From: an uncultured Ferrovum sp.
GTDB taxonomy: Bacteria > Pseudomonadota > Gammaproteobacteria > Burkholderiales > Ferrovaceae
DNA: 64,000 bases
Assembly: GCA_903905585.1 (NCBI GenBank)
Contig: CAIVHB010000059.1
Coordinates: 62,001 to 126,000 of the forward strand
Direction: 5' to 3'
A program made the translations under genes and the position numbers. How positions within the stretch are numbered: position 1 is the stretch's first letter; each line of letters begins with the position of its first letter. The notes beneath the pieces were generated by a model, which saw only the letters and a program-made list of their open reading frames with translations, made no database searches and was not told where the DNA came from. Below are positions 9,562 to 18,754 of this stretch, piece after piece.

Positions 9562-11336
9562 TGTGTGTTTGCCATTCTTGAATTGACTACACTTGAGAGT
9601 GTATCGGCATTGGCCAATGGTAATGCCAAATACTCCCCCCTTAAGGCATACGCTAAGTGACGGGCGCGCTCTTGAGGTTGAGGAGAAATATCTACAACCA
9701 AACAAGGCAAACGCTGAAGGGCTATTTCTTGGGCTACCGCCAAGGTATCTTGTTCTGCTTTTACTCTGCCGCCGGTACCATCCAAAGCCACATTACCGCG
9801 ACCATCGGTCAAGAGAACCATCAAAGGCGCATCACCTTTACGACGACACTCTTGTGCAACTTGCGCAGTCAATTGCACACCACGCGCAAGAGGGGTTCCC
9901 CCTCCTCCTGGCAAAGCAGAAAGCGCTCGACGTACGCGTGATAATGAACGCGTTGGGGGTAGCAGAATCTCAGCACCTGCTCCACGAAAACTCACCAAGG
10001 CCACTTGATCTCGACGAATGTAGCATTGCGCTAGCAAAGCCTCTACCGCACCTTTTGCCTCAGAGAGCCGTTGCAGTGCAGCTGAACCCGAAGCATCGAC
10101 TGCAAATACGGCTGTGCTACGGGTTCTAGGTTTAAGACGCTTTACATGTAAGTCACTCGAGCGCACAGCAATACAGGTGGATACCGGTTTAGTACGAATT
10201 TTTTGCCAAGGAATGGCAGCCCGCAAGGTGGCACGTAAATCTAAAGGCAGACCCCGACGTGGATCACCTTGTCGAGCGCCCACAGGTCTTCCGTGCCTTG
10301 GAATTGCTTTGCGCTGACGCTCGGTAGTCGCTGCCTTACCGCTCCCTTTCAATGACATGCCTGCCGCTAAGCGTGCCAACAAATCATCGGGTAAGCCCGT
10401 CACGATTTGAGAAAGAATTTCTCGTTCTTCTGCTCCTGACTCTGGGGGTGGTGTTTTAGGAGGAGGCGGAGAGGCTTCAGCATTATTTTCTTGTTGCGCA
10501 GTCGCATCCTGAGGGGGCATTTCTTGTTGATCAGAATCATCTTGTGACGCTTGATTTTTTTCCTGCGCAAGTTCTTCAGGGGGCGGCGGTAACTGTCTGG
10601 CGCGTGCCGCATACACTAATGTACCCGCCTCTATTAAATCGTCCTGTTCAATTTGCGTTCGACCTTTTGTGAACGCAAGTGACTGTGCTACGGATAAGGC
10701 TTGCATCGGGGGGCGCAGAGAATAAATTCCGAGCTGCAATGCACTGGCACACAGGGCTTTGACCGCATCATCAGGAGCGGAATTCAGAATCTCAAGTGAA
10801 AAATGTTTTGGAACAGGACACCCTTCTGTCTGCCAGCGCACGAGCGAAGGGGTATCCAAATAAAAAGGCAGACGATCGAGCAGCCCAAAAGGTAAGGCGC
10901 TGTCCTCATCACAGCCTTCATCTAAAACAATCAATGAAAATTGAGCAGGAATTTTTTCTTGAACGCCATCACGCTCAATATTGACTAAGCCCTGATCCAT
11001 CACCTGCTGTAAACAGGCCAGAATCATCGGATCAGCGCGTTCTGCCATTGCCAACACCAATATTCCTCTATGCGCGCGCGCCATCAGTCCTTGCCGCATC
11101 ACCGGACGCGAAGCCGCGAGGGAGGCTGCCAAATCAAGGCCTCCCAGCAAGGTATCGGCATCCACACCCGCAGGAATCTTGATCCAGGGCGTGCCGCTGG
11201 GTAACACACGCTTCAGCGCATCCAGCCACGATGCTCTAAGAGCATCCGCACTGGCACGCACATGTACTCCTCCAAACCGACCTGGATCGCTAGCCAAGAG
11301 AGTGGCGATGCACTCTGCTTGAACCATTGTGGTCAC
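9558..11336 (-). CDS. bchD: Magnesium chelatase subunit BchD
   Basis: BchD bridges the BchI motor and the BchH porphyrin subunit in Mg-protoporphyrin IX chelatase. The 592-residue protein has a degenerate AAA-like N-terminal half, then a Pro-rich and acidic/Gln-rich linker (about residues 255-310). The C-terminal von Willebrand A domain carries a MIDAS-like DASGSAA and LLTDGRGN. The annotated start is a GTG overlapping the bchI stop by 4 bases, with an upstream GAGGTG at suitable spacing; an in-frame ATG lies three codons later. The stop overlaps bchO. Confidence 0.93.
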   Translation of the reverse strand: MTTMVQAECIATLLASDPGRFGGVHVRASADALRASWLDALKRVLPSGTPWIKIPAGVDADTLLGGLDLAASLAASRPVMRQGLMARAHRGILVLAMAERADPMILACLQQVMDQGLVNIERDGVQEKIPAQFSLIVLDEGCDEDSALPFGLLDRLPFYLDTPSLVRWQTEGCPVPKHFSLEILNSAPDDAVKALCASALQLGIYSLRPPMQALSVAQSLAFTKGRTQIEQDDLIEAGTLVYAARARQLPPPPEELAQEKNQASQDDSDQQEMPPQDATAQQENNAEASPPPPKTPPPESGAEEREILSQIVTGLPDDLLARLAAGMSLKGSGKAATTERQRKAIPRHGRPVGARQGDPRRGLPLDLRATLRAAIPWQKIRTKPVSTCIAVRSSDLHVKRLKPRTRSTAVFAVDASGSAALQRLSEAKGAVEALLAQCYIRRDQVALVSFRGAGAEILLPPTRSLSRVRRALSALPGGGGTPLARGVQLTAQVAQECRRKGDAPLMVLLTDGRGNVALDGTGGRVKAEQDTLAVAQEIALQRLPCLVVDISPQPQERARHLAYALRGEYLALPLANADTLSSVVNSRMANTQ

Positions 11337-12448
11337 TCTGGTATCACCTCTTGGAGCGTGCGCTCCAATCTCGCATCAGAGCCTGCTTCTTCCAAAGGAT
11401 TGCGACGTAAGCGATGGCGCAGTGCAGGGATGGCCCAATGACGTAAGTGCTTAAGGGTAACTTTCTTAGCGCCTTCCAGTGCTGCAGCAGCGCGGGCTGC
11501 TCGCATTAAGGTCAGTTCACCACGTAAACCATCTGTGCCCAATGCCACGCATAACTCAGCAGCTTTTTCGAGTACTGAATCAGGCGTTGATAATTTTGCC
11601 AACTGTTGTTGCGCGAGCAATAGACGTTTGCGTAAGGCTTCTTCGTGCGGTTGATATTGGCTCACGAAGCCCTTAGGATCACGATCAAACGCATCACGAC
11701 GTTTAATAATCTCTACACGGGTAGTAATTTCTGTAGGGGTGCGCACATCAACAGACAAACCAAAGCGATCGAGTAATTGTGGACGCAGCTCACCCTCTTC
11801 AGGATTGCCGCTTCCCACTAAAACAAAACGGGAGGGATGGCGAATACTCAAACCATCGCGCTCAATCACATTTTCACCAGAGGCTGCGGCATCCAGCAAT
11901 ACATCTACCAGATGGTCTTCCAGCAGATTAATTTCATCAATATATAAAAAGCCACGATGCGCGCGGGCCAATAAACCGGGTTCAAACGCTTTTTCACCAT
12001 GTACTAAAGCGCGCTCCAAATCTAATGCACCGACTACACGATCTTCGGTTGCACCTAAAGGGAGATCCACTACAGGAACCGGACGTAACTGTATTTTCTT
12101 TCGCTGCGAAGGAGTTTTGGTGCGGCAACTCGCACAGTCCTCGGCTATGCGCTCGGGATGACAGGCGTACAAACACCCTTCCACAGTGGGCATATCAGGA
12201 AGCAAGGCTGCCAAAGCGCGAATGAGGGTGGATTTACCTGTTCCACGATCACCCGTAACCAATAAACCACCCAGTCCAGGATCCACAATACACAGCATGA
12301 GCGCTTCACGCATGACATCCTGTCCCACAATAGCGGTCAATGGATACACCCATCTACGTGTGACGGTTTGATCGCTCACTTTTTGTTTTTCCGAAACAGA
12401 TGCTTTGATCGTCCTCGGTGGAGAGACCGACACATAAGAGTCATCCAT
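11333..12448 (-). CDS. bchI: Magnesium chelatase ATPase subunit BchI
   Basis: BchI is the AAA+ ATPase that drives insertion of Mg2+ into protoporphyrin IX. The 371-residue protein has the Walker A motif GDRGTGKSTLIRALA (about residue 60), the Walker B and following segment LYIDEINLLEDHLVDVLLD, and an arginine-finger/sensor region further on. About 25 residues at the N-terminus precede the usual family start. The gene overlaps the upstream puhE-GTPase fusion by 8 bases and the downstream bchD by 4, implying coupled translation of the fusion and the chelatase subunits. Confidence 0.95.
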   Translation of the reverse strand: MDDSYVSVSPPRTIKASVSEKQKVSDQTVTRRWVYPLTAIVGQDVMREALMLCIVDPGLGGLLVTGDRGTGKSTLIRALAALLPDMPTVEGCLYACHPERIAEDCASCRTKTPSQRKKIQLRPVPVVDLPLGATEDRVVGALDLERALVHGEKAFEPGLLARAHRGFLYIDEINLLEDHLVDVLLDAAASGENVIERDGLSIRHPSRFVLVGSGNPEEGELRPQLLDRFGLSVDVRTPTEITTRVEIIKRRDAFDRDPKGFVSQYQPHEEALRKRLLLAQQQLAKLSTPDSVLEKAAELCVALGTDGLRGELTLMRAARAAAALEGAKKVTLKHLRHWAIPALRHRLRRNPLEEAGSDARLERTLQEVIPE

Positions 12449-14246
12449 GTTGATAGGCTCCAGGTGATGCGCAATTCATGAATGCACTGAGCAAGCCTTG
12501 TTCATCGACATTTTTCCCTATCGCCATCACACGAGAAGACTCGCCTTCTTCAGCTGAATGCGCTGTAATTGATGGCCTGCCTCCGGCTAAATCAAAGCGG
12601 ATCCACCCATCGCCGGCTCTCACAATACCCTTCACACGCTCTAACTGACCGTATTGCCCTCCGACAAGTGATTCGAGCAACAAGCGAAGTCTTTCTGTAT
12701 CACATATGCCATGCAAACTTGCACTCCAAGACTCAAAACCGAGTGCCACCTCTTGCTCACTCCGACGCACCTTATTTCCCTGCTTCAAGCCAACACCATT
12801 CCCAGAAGACGCTCTTGCTTTCCAAGCTTGCATAGCGTCTTCGTCATCCTTTATCTCATCCTTTTGCGCAACAAAACCAGGAAGGTCTGTAAGAAGGCTT
12901 GTTAATGTTTTGCCATGGGTTGGGAATCCAAAATTTGCAAACACGATCTGAACGCCTGGATGCAGGCTCATCAGAGTATGTCGAATCATCTCTAAAGATC
13001 CCTGCTGAACAAGATCAATTTTGTTGACGATCACAACCGGAGATACTTTTGCCTGAGCCTCAAAATAATTAGGCATGCGCGCAAAGTCACCTAAAAATGC
13101 GGCGGCATCGAGTAAGGTCACCACCCGAAGTGATTTCACCAGAGGCGCGAGTACAGGCTTACGCAAAGCAGCAATCAGCGCAGCCACATCAGCAACGCCT
13201 GAGGGTTCAATTAAAACGCGATTAGGTTGATGTAAGTTTGCGATTTCTAAAAGTTGCTTTGCCAAATCTTTTTGAAGTGAACAGCAAATACAGCCATTCG
13301 CTAACTCAACAACATCCGCCCCTCTTCCAGCCAGAAGTGAAGCATCAATCCCCATATTAGAAAAATCATTAGCCAGTACCAAAGTTCGTTCCTGAGGATT
13401 AGCCTCAGCCAACAAACGACGCATCGTGGTTGTCTTACCTGCTCCTAAGAAACCCGCAACGACATCAACAGTAAAAGGCGAAACACCTTTCTTTTTATGT
13501 AATCCCCACGCCCATAGGGCAGCGGCTGGGATGGGTAGTACCAAGAACCAATGTTCTAAAATCGCAAAGAACATCAGGGTGGCAATAAAGATCCATGCCG
13601 TAGCATCAAAACTAGCAGGAACAGCATGCATCGTCCGGGTGATCATATCCCCGAGAATCAATGTAGATACCGTAATAGAAATCGGGAACAACAAATTCAT
13701 CGGTTTCTTGGTGAGGAAGCTCTTTAAGAAATCAAGATGATCAGGAAGAAATTCTTCATTGAGATTTCTTACACCTAAAAACACATTGAGTTTTGCGCTT
13801 TGATGCATCCACCACAAGACCATAAAGGTCCAGACGCCGACTTGATTGGGCTGGCCCCAAGTGAGACCAACCACGACGAATGAAAAAAAGATAATGGCCA
13901 GTTCATGCCACAAGCTCGTTTCAATAGCATGAATAAAATGCTTGAAACCGCTACAACCTTCAGGGCAAGGCGCTTTGCGAATCCCCGTGACATACCCCAT
14001 ATAGAAACTGATTTCCTGCCAACCCCATGCCAACAGGCCACAAGTGAAGGCATAGTAAGCCCCAGCGGGCGATGTCATGCTCGCGGACTCCCTCAGGCCA
14101 TACAGGGATAGCCCCAGAACAACTGTCGCCCCGATCATGCTCCATTTGAAAGTTTTACGCGGCAGACCATCTAACCAAATGATCAACCCCGTACTAAACC
14201 ACCAAACAAACAATGCATAAGCGATAGGCTTGACTACAGCTAGCAT
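12441..14246 (-). CDS. puhE: PuhE (DUF3623) fused to a CobW/G3E-family GTPase
   Basis: A 601-residue two-part protein. Residues 1 to about 253 are PuhE-like: a multi-helix membrane protein with HELAIIFFSFVVV, GVRNLNEEFLPDHL and PMNLLFPISITVSTLILGD. PuhE is reported as a modulator of bacteriochlorophyll production in Rhodobacter capsulatus. Residues about 258-601 are a complete CobW-type G3E GTPase: Walker A GFLGAGKTT at 265-273, metal site CICC at 319-322, IEPSGVAD near 347, base-recognition NKID at 408-411, and a C-terminal CobW domain from about 500. The two parts join through only a few residues. There is no in-frame ATG or GTG between residue 226 and Walker A, so separate translation of the GTPase is unlikely. 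It overlaps bchI by 8 bases. A role as membrane-anchored metallochaperone or gate for Mg chelation is my inference. Confidence 0.88.
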   Translation of the reverse strand: MLAVVKPIAYALFVWWFSTGLIIWLDGLPRKTFKWSMIGATVVLGLSLYGLRESASMTSPAGAYYAFTCGLLAWGWQEISFYMGYVTGIRKAPCPEGCSGFKHFIHAIETSLWHELAIIFFSFVVVGLTWGQPNQVGVWTFMVLWWMHQSAKLNVFLGVRNLNEEFLPDHLDFLKSFLTKKPMNLLFPISITVSTLILGDMITRTMHAVPASFDATAWIFIATLMFFAILEHWFLVLPIPAAALWAWGLHKKKGVSPFTVDVVAGFLGAGKTTTMRRLLAEANPQERTLVLANDFSNMGIDASLLAGRGADVVELANGCICCSLQKDLAKQLLEIANLHQPNRVLIEPSGVADVAALIAALRKPVLAPLVKSLRVVTLLDAAAFLGDFARMPNYFEAQAKVSPVVIVNKIDLVQQGSLEMIRHTLMSLHPGVQIVFANFGFPTHGKTLTSLLTDLPGFVAQKDEIKDDEDAMQAWKARASSGNGVGLKQGNKVRRSEQEVALGFESWSASLHGICDTERLRLLLESLVGGQYGQLERVKGIVRAGDGWIRFDLAGGRPSITAHSAEEGESSRVMAIGKNVDEQGLLSAFMNCASPGAYQHG

Positions 14247-14317
14247 GTTGCTCTCCCCAAATTATTCAATCATCTCTTTGATTTATTATTTTTTTGTTCT
14301 TTACGACAAAAATCTTT

Positions 14318-15382
14318 TTACCAACTCGGTGCAAGCCTGACATCATGAGGCACATCATGATGAATCACTGGACGCATATAGAGACGAATGAACAACACGC
14401 CGGCTTGAACTGAACCCGAGACACGAGAAATCAGACCCGATAAACCACCACGTTGTTTGGCTGTCTCGATGTCTTCCATCACCAGTCTGAGTTTTTCTAA
14501 GAGACGACGGAACTCAGCATGATCGGTATCCAAAGTGAACGGGAAAATCTGCTTAGAAATGGCTGAGGTGATGTCAAATACTTGATAGTCATATCCGCGT
14601 GGCTCTAGACCCATTGCAGCATGCATGACAGGGCGACGATGATCGCGCACATACATCGTTGCGTATACGGCAAGGAGGAAAAAACGAATCCACAAACGAT
14701 TGAAACCCGTTGTGAGCTTAGGGTCAGCGCGCATAATTAATGCAAAGGCTTCACCATGGCGAAATTCGTCATTACACCAGCGCTCAAACCACAAGAAGAT
14801 GGGATGAAAACGATACTCGGGATTACGCTCTAATTGTCTATAGATAGAAATATATCGAGCATATCCAATTTTTTCTGATAAATAGGTAGCGTAAAAAATA
14901 AACTTCGGAGAGAAGAACGTATAGTTTTTCTCTTTCTTCAATCGATTTAAGTCCACACCTAGACCAAAGTCTTTGAGCGAGTGATTAATAAAGCTAGCAT
15001 GCCTTGCTTCATCGCGCGCCATGAAACGCATTAATTCTTTAACATCAGGGTTCTCAACATTTTTTGCGATCTCGTTATACAAGACGCAACCCGAAAATTC
15101 AGCCGTTACAGAACTAATCAGAAAATCTAAGAACTCAATTCTTAATGGCTCAGGCAGCGCGGCAACAGCCTCGCTAAAACTACCAGTACGCTCAAAATGA
15201 CCTTTATTGATATCCTCACGAAACTCACTCATGAGCTGATCCCAAGACGATCTCACTAAGGACACATCAATTCTGTCCATCGCATTAAAATCGGTCGTGT
15301 AAAAACGGGGTGCGAGCAAGCTATCTTGACGAGCAGCCTCAGTAGAATCAATTGGGGGCGAGATATCGAATAGATCATCCAT
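14318..15382 (-). CDS. acsF: Aerobic Mg-protoporphyrin IX monomethyl ester cyclase AcsF
   Basis: AcsF is the diiron oxygenase that forms the fifth (E) ring of bacteriochlorophyll using O2. The 354-residue length fits the family. Iron-binding Glu/His pairs are visible in [12 protein letters not shown] and [13 protein letters not shown]. The gene lies between puhC (3-base gap) and puhE. The oxygen-independent radical enzyme BchE was not found in the window, so cyclization here appears to need oxygen, consistent with aerobic pigment synthesis. A bchE elsewhere cannot be excluded. Confidence 0.95.
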   Translation of the reverse strand: MDDLFDISPPIDSTEAARQDSLLAPRFYTTDFNAMDRIDVSLVRSSWDQLMSEFREDINKGHFERTGSFSEAVAALPEPLRIEFLDFLISSVTAEFSGCVLYNEIAKNVENPDVKELMRFMARDEARHASFINHSLKDFGLGVDLNRLKKEKNYTFFSPKFIFYATYLSEKIGYARYISIYRQLERNPEYRFHPIFLWFERWCNDEFRHGEAFALIMRADPKLTTGFNRLWIRFFLLAVYATMYVRDHRRPVMHAAMGLEPRGYDYQVFDITSAISKQIFPFTLDTDHAEFRRLLEKLRLVMEDIETAKQRGGLSGLISRVSGSVQAGVLFIRLYMRPVIHHDVPHDVRLAPSW

Positions 15383-15385
15383 GAT

Positions 15386-15874
15386 TTAACACTCCAAGCG
15401 GTGACATGCAGCAGGAACTTCAGCAAGGATCACTGAAGGGGTTGATAATAATTTTTGTGTGTTTTCAACTGCGGTATGGCCAAACGCGCGAACTGCAAGT
15501 TCCGAATGCATAGAAGGGTCTTCTAACATCAAATTTCCGTCTTTACGAAGACTTAAACGATAGGGTGAATCTTGAGATTGTTCATGCTGTTTACGAACGT
15601 GCTGCAAACTTTTAATCGTCAGTCGCAGAAAAGTATTCTCATCGGGCTGCAGCATATGAATCAGCTTAGGTGCATCCGTTTCCATCAATGCAGCGCGCCC
15701 ATCTTCTAAAACAATAAAACGAAATAAACGAGACTGCACTTCTTCTGCTTGCACCTGGTTTTTATTGGGCGTGTTGGCATCAGGGGATGCGCTGAGGATC
15801 ATCACGCCCGTTAAACCTAGTACTAAGTAAGTCAATACCGTTAACTTACGTAATAGTGTTTGCGATGCGCTCAT
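15386..15874 (-). CDS. puhC: Photosynthetic complex assembly protein PuhC
   Basis: PuhC assists assembly or reorganisation of the reaction centre-LH1 core complex. The 162-residue protein has one N-terminal transmembrane helix (about residues 10-30, LTVLTYLVLGLTGVMILSA) followed by a periplasmic domain containing RLFRFIVLEDGRAALME, which matches the family. Its start overlaps the puhB stop by 4 bases. Assignment relies on this pattern together with the puhA-puhB-puhC order. Confidence 0.85.
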   Translation of the reverse strand: MSASQTLLRKLTVLTYLVLGLTGVMILSASPDANTPNKNQVQAEEVQSRLFRFIVLEDGRAALMETDAPKLIHMLQPDENTFLRLTIKSLQHVRKQHEQSQDSPYRLSLRKDGNLMLEDPSMHSELAVRAFGHTAVENTQKLLSTPSVILAEVPAACHRLEC

Positions 15875-16539
15875 GCTGGCATCTCCTCTAAACCATCTAA
15901 ACCATACGTCGTTTGTTTTGGATGAGCACTGCCTGAGATGTCTTGAGCTTCTTCCTGCTGTGACGCTTCCAACACTTTCGCTAAGATGGGTTTGAGTTCA
16001 TTTAATGCGCTCTCGGATATATCGCGCATTAAAGGCTGAACTGAATCATGCCTCCAACCCTGTGAATGTGGCCAGAGTGCAAGCGCTTTAACATTGGCAC
16101 CTTGACACAAAGTCAGAATCACATCCCCCGCTTTGCCCTTACGTGTTCTGATTGCAACGCTATCTATAAAACGAAGCGGGACGTTAAAAGTGATGGGCAA
16201 GGCCACACCCACCTGCAACACCACACGATGCGATGAGACGACATAGCTGGTGCTGCGTGCCATGGCAATTCCAAGAGCACTCAAAAGACCTAAACCAAAC
16301 AGTGCCAAGGGTAATTGTCCTGATGCCGCAATCAGCATCTCACCCATCCCCCCCCCCGCCGACCATGCAAAGTAAGCACGACCTGCAGATAAAGCGGCAA
16401 ACCACGCAAAGACCCAGTCTAAGCGCATCAATCTGCGCGTAAAAATCCATTGATCAGGCTTAGCAGACCAAAGAATTCTTTCTCCCTCGGGAAGGGGTTC
16501 AGCCACCCCATCGATACGATTACGAATCAGGCGGGTCAT
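15871..16539 (-). CDS. puhB: Photosynthetic complex assembly protein PuhB
   Basis: PuhB is a membrane factor for reaction-centre assembly carrying a bacterial PH-like domain. The 222-residue protein has PEGERILWSAKPDQW near the N-terminus, two or three hydrophobic segments between residues about 40 and 105, and a soluble C-terminal region with VPLRFIDSVAIRTRKGKAGD. The start and stop overlap puhA and puhC by 4 bases each, the classical puhABC arrangement. Confidence 0.88.
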   Translation of the reverse strand: MTRLIRNRIDGVAEPLPEGERILWSAKPDQWIFTRRLMRLDWVFAWFAALSAGRAYFAWSAGGGMGEMLIAASGQLPLALFGLGLLSALGIAMARSTSYVVSSHRVVLQVGVALPITFNVPLRFIDSVAIRTRKGKAGDVILTLCQGANVKALALWPHSQGWRHDSVQPLMRDISESALNELKPILAKVLEASQQEEAQDISGSAHPKQTTYGLDGLEEMPA

Positions 16540-17291
16540 ATCAATGGACCTAAACGTGATTCAAAGGCGTAGAGATGTCCGCCACCGAAGTAACCACTAA
16601 TTTGATCCTCTTCACGCAGAGAGACTTGATCTGGATGTGCGGTGCGGGGTACGCGAGCAAATTGATCTGCACGGATCGAGACCACACGAACCGTTCCTTT
16701 TGAAATCGTGGTGAATGGAATGGGGAGTAATACACGTCCGCCGCCCGCTGTCGGCTCTACTTCAAAATAACGCGCATAAGACTCGGCACGATCCACCCAG
16801 ACGTCTGTAACAGTTCCGGCCACATTGCCACAAGCAGCCACAACACTCATGCCGCGAGGATCTTCGTCTTCTTCAGCAACACTAAAGTCAGCGGCAATAC
16901 GCAATGGAACAATCTTAGGTTTTCCATCCGTAGACAAATCTGGATGTGTGGATCGCATCGCCCAAGCGGCCGGACCCACACCATCGACCAAGGGATCACC
17001 GGATGGTGTCCAGGGATAACCTGGGGCGGGATAGACCTTTTCCATATTGTGTTCACGGGAATCTTCCCCTGCTCCAGGAGGCGCCAGAACGCTCTCACCA
17101 TGTGCTAGGCGAAAGGTTTTAGGCTCAGGCATTCCAAAAAATCCCTCAGAGAAAATCTCACCACCCGTTTCTGATACAAGGGGGAGACCTTCGCGATTCG
17201 ATTCACGCTGCAAATAAATAATTAAACTAAAGAAAAAGATCCAGAACAGATATAAAACCATCTGTGCCACATCGAAATAATCTGTAATCAT
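16536..17291 (-). CDS. puhA: Photosynthetic reaction centre H subunit PuhA
   Basis: PuhA is the single-span H subunit that caps the cytoplasmic face of the purple-bacterial reaction centre and helps proton delivery to QB. The 251-residue protein has one N-terminal transmembrane helix (about residues 10-27) followed by YLQRESNREGLPL. Its large cytoplasmic domain contains FSVAEEDEDPRGM and AGTVTDVWVDRAESYARYFEV. The L, M and cytochrome subunits (pufL, pufM, pufC) are not in the window, so the partners must come from another locus. Confidence 0.95.
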   Translation of the reverse strand: MITDYFDVAQMVLYLFWIFFFSLIIYLQRESNREGLPLVSETGGEIFSEGFFGMPEPKTFRLAHGESVLAPPGAGEDSREHNMEKVYPAPGYPWTPSGDPLVDGVGPAAWAMRSTHPDLSTDGKPKIVPLRIAADFSVAEEDEDPRGMSVVAACGNVAGTVTDVWVDRAESYARYFEVEPTAGGGRVLLPIPFTTISKGTVRVVSIRADQFARVPRTAHPDQVSLREEDQISGYFGGGHLYAFESRLGPLI

Positions 17292-17323
17292 TGTTGTCTT
17301 CCTCCTAACGCATAAAAATCAAA

Positions 17324-18754
17324 TTAACTAGGAAATTCAGCTAGACCGAAACGATCTGAAGTCCTGGATGGAGCTGAACGAACCTTTGCAACAAGTGGTC
17401 CCACTGCAACCAATAAAGCAAACAATAAAATAATCTCAAGTTGATAAACCATCCCATAGGCAGCAGCTGGAGATTGCAATAAAGGCCCTAGTGCACCGTC
17501 ATGTCCCCAAAGCACAATGAGATCTTTTAAGCCTGCACCCACTGCGATCGCTACACCTGCACATGTCGCCTGAACAGCACCCCATGCACCCAAAGCCAAA
17601 CCGCTAGCGTTTTCATCCCGGAGTTTCATAAATGCGGTCAATGAACCCAAAGAAAACAAACCGCCTCCGAACCCAATACCGATGGCACCCATTCTGAACA
17701 TCAGAGGGGAACCCAATGCACCGGACATCATCACTAAAGCAAAAGCTACTAAGCCACTGAGTGCTCCCGTTGCAGTCAAGCGCCATGGATCGCTTCCGCG
17801 ACCTAAAAGTCGTGCTGCAAAAGTGAACGCAACGAGCGTGCCTGCGGCGGTCATTGCCGTTAATGTGGTTGTGGCTGAAACAGATAGACCTAAAACCTCT
17901 GCGCCATAGGGTTCTAGCAAGATGTCCTGCATACTAAATGCCGAAGCCCCCAGACCCACAGCCCATAAAGCGCGTGTCACCCCGGGTTGACGTCGCCATT
18001 GACGCCAGCTTTCACTGAAATTAGGACGATCGTTGAGATCCTTTCTTTCACTACGCGCTTCTTGCTTCCAAAGGGCGATGCCATTCAATACCAAGGTCAG
18101 CATGGCGCCACCCTGTAAAACTTTGATCAATTTAATAGGTTGATAATCATTCAGCAGAACACCTGAAACTAGACTGGCTGCGACCATTCCCGCTAACAAC
18201 ATCACATAGAGCAAACAAATGACCCGAGGACGTTTTTCTTCAGGGGCAAGATCCGTTGCCAAGGCCAAACCCGCTGTTTGTACGGTATGCATTCCTGCTC
18301 CAATCAACAAAAATGCAAGTGCAGCGCCGGCTTCCGAGATCCAAACGGGGCCATTACTATCTCCGCTCAACAAAATCAGAGCAAACGGCATGATGGATAG
18401 CCCACCAAATTGCAGCAAGGTTCCAAACCAGAGATAAGGTACACGACGCCAGCCTAGGGCGCTGCGATGATGGTCAGACTGATGGCCCAATAGAGCACGA
18501 AATGGAGCAAATAAAAGAGGAAGAGAGACCAGCAATGCCACCATGCTTGCAGAGGTGTGAAGCTCCACAATCATGATGCGGTTCAGCGTGCCATTGAGCA
18601 AAACTAATGAGATGCCTACCGAGACTTGGAACAAAGACAATCTCAGCATCCGAGCCAAACTGAGTTCTTCAGAGGCTGCATCAGCGAAAGGAAGCCAGCG
18701 CGTTCCAATCAAAGACCACATTTGCAAATAGCGCTGACTCATGTTCTTCATCAT
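17324..18754 (-). CDS. lhaA: LhaA/PucC-family light-harvesting assembly protein
   Basis: LhaA belongs to the bacteriochlorophyll-delivery (BCD) branch of the major facilitator superfamily and assists LH1 assembly. The 476-residue protein has about twelve hydrophobic helices. Its N-terminal region LPFADAASEELSLARMLRLS and the GWRRVPYLWFGTLLQFGG segment are nearly repeated in the pucC product at 35700-37100. Position upstream of puhA and downstream of bchM identifies it as lhaA rather than pucC. The start overlaps the bchM stop by 4 bases. Confidence 0.9.
   Translation of the reverse strand: MMKNMSQRYLQMWSLIGTRWLPFADAASEELSLARMLRLSLFQVSVGISLVLLNGTLNRIMIVELHTSASMVALLVSLPLLFAPFRALLGHQSDHHRSALGWRRVPYLWFGTLLQFGGLSIMPFALILLSGDSNGPVWISEAGAALAFLLIGAGMHTVQTAGLALATDLAPEEKRPRVICLLYVMLLAGMVAASLVSGVLLNDYQPIKLIKVLQGGAMLTLVLNGIALWKQEARSERKDLNDRPNFSESWRQWRRQPGVTRALWAVGLGASAFSMQDILLEPYGAEVLGLSVSATTTLTAMTAAGTLVAFTFAARLLGRGSDPWRLTATGALSGLVAFALVMMSGALGSPLMFRMGAIGIGFGGGLFSLGSLTAFMKLRDENASGLALGAWGAVQATCAGVAIAVGAGLKDLIVLWGHDGALGPLLQSPAAAYGMVYQLEIILLFALLVAVGPLVAKVRSAPSRTSDRFGLAEFPS

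Noticed and set aside
9593-10317. Plus-strand frame of 178 codons and neighbours opposite bchD
   Set aside because: The minus strand encodes the BchD von Willebrand A domain with its MIDAS motif; the opposite frames have irregular composition and no ribosome site.
13480-13500. A sequencing frameshift creating the PuhE-GTPase fusion
   Set aside because: The frame stays open with family-like sequence on both sides and without residue loss, and no separate start codon for the GTPase exists nearby; an error cannot be fully excluded without reads, but the fusion is the simpler reading.
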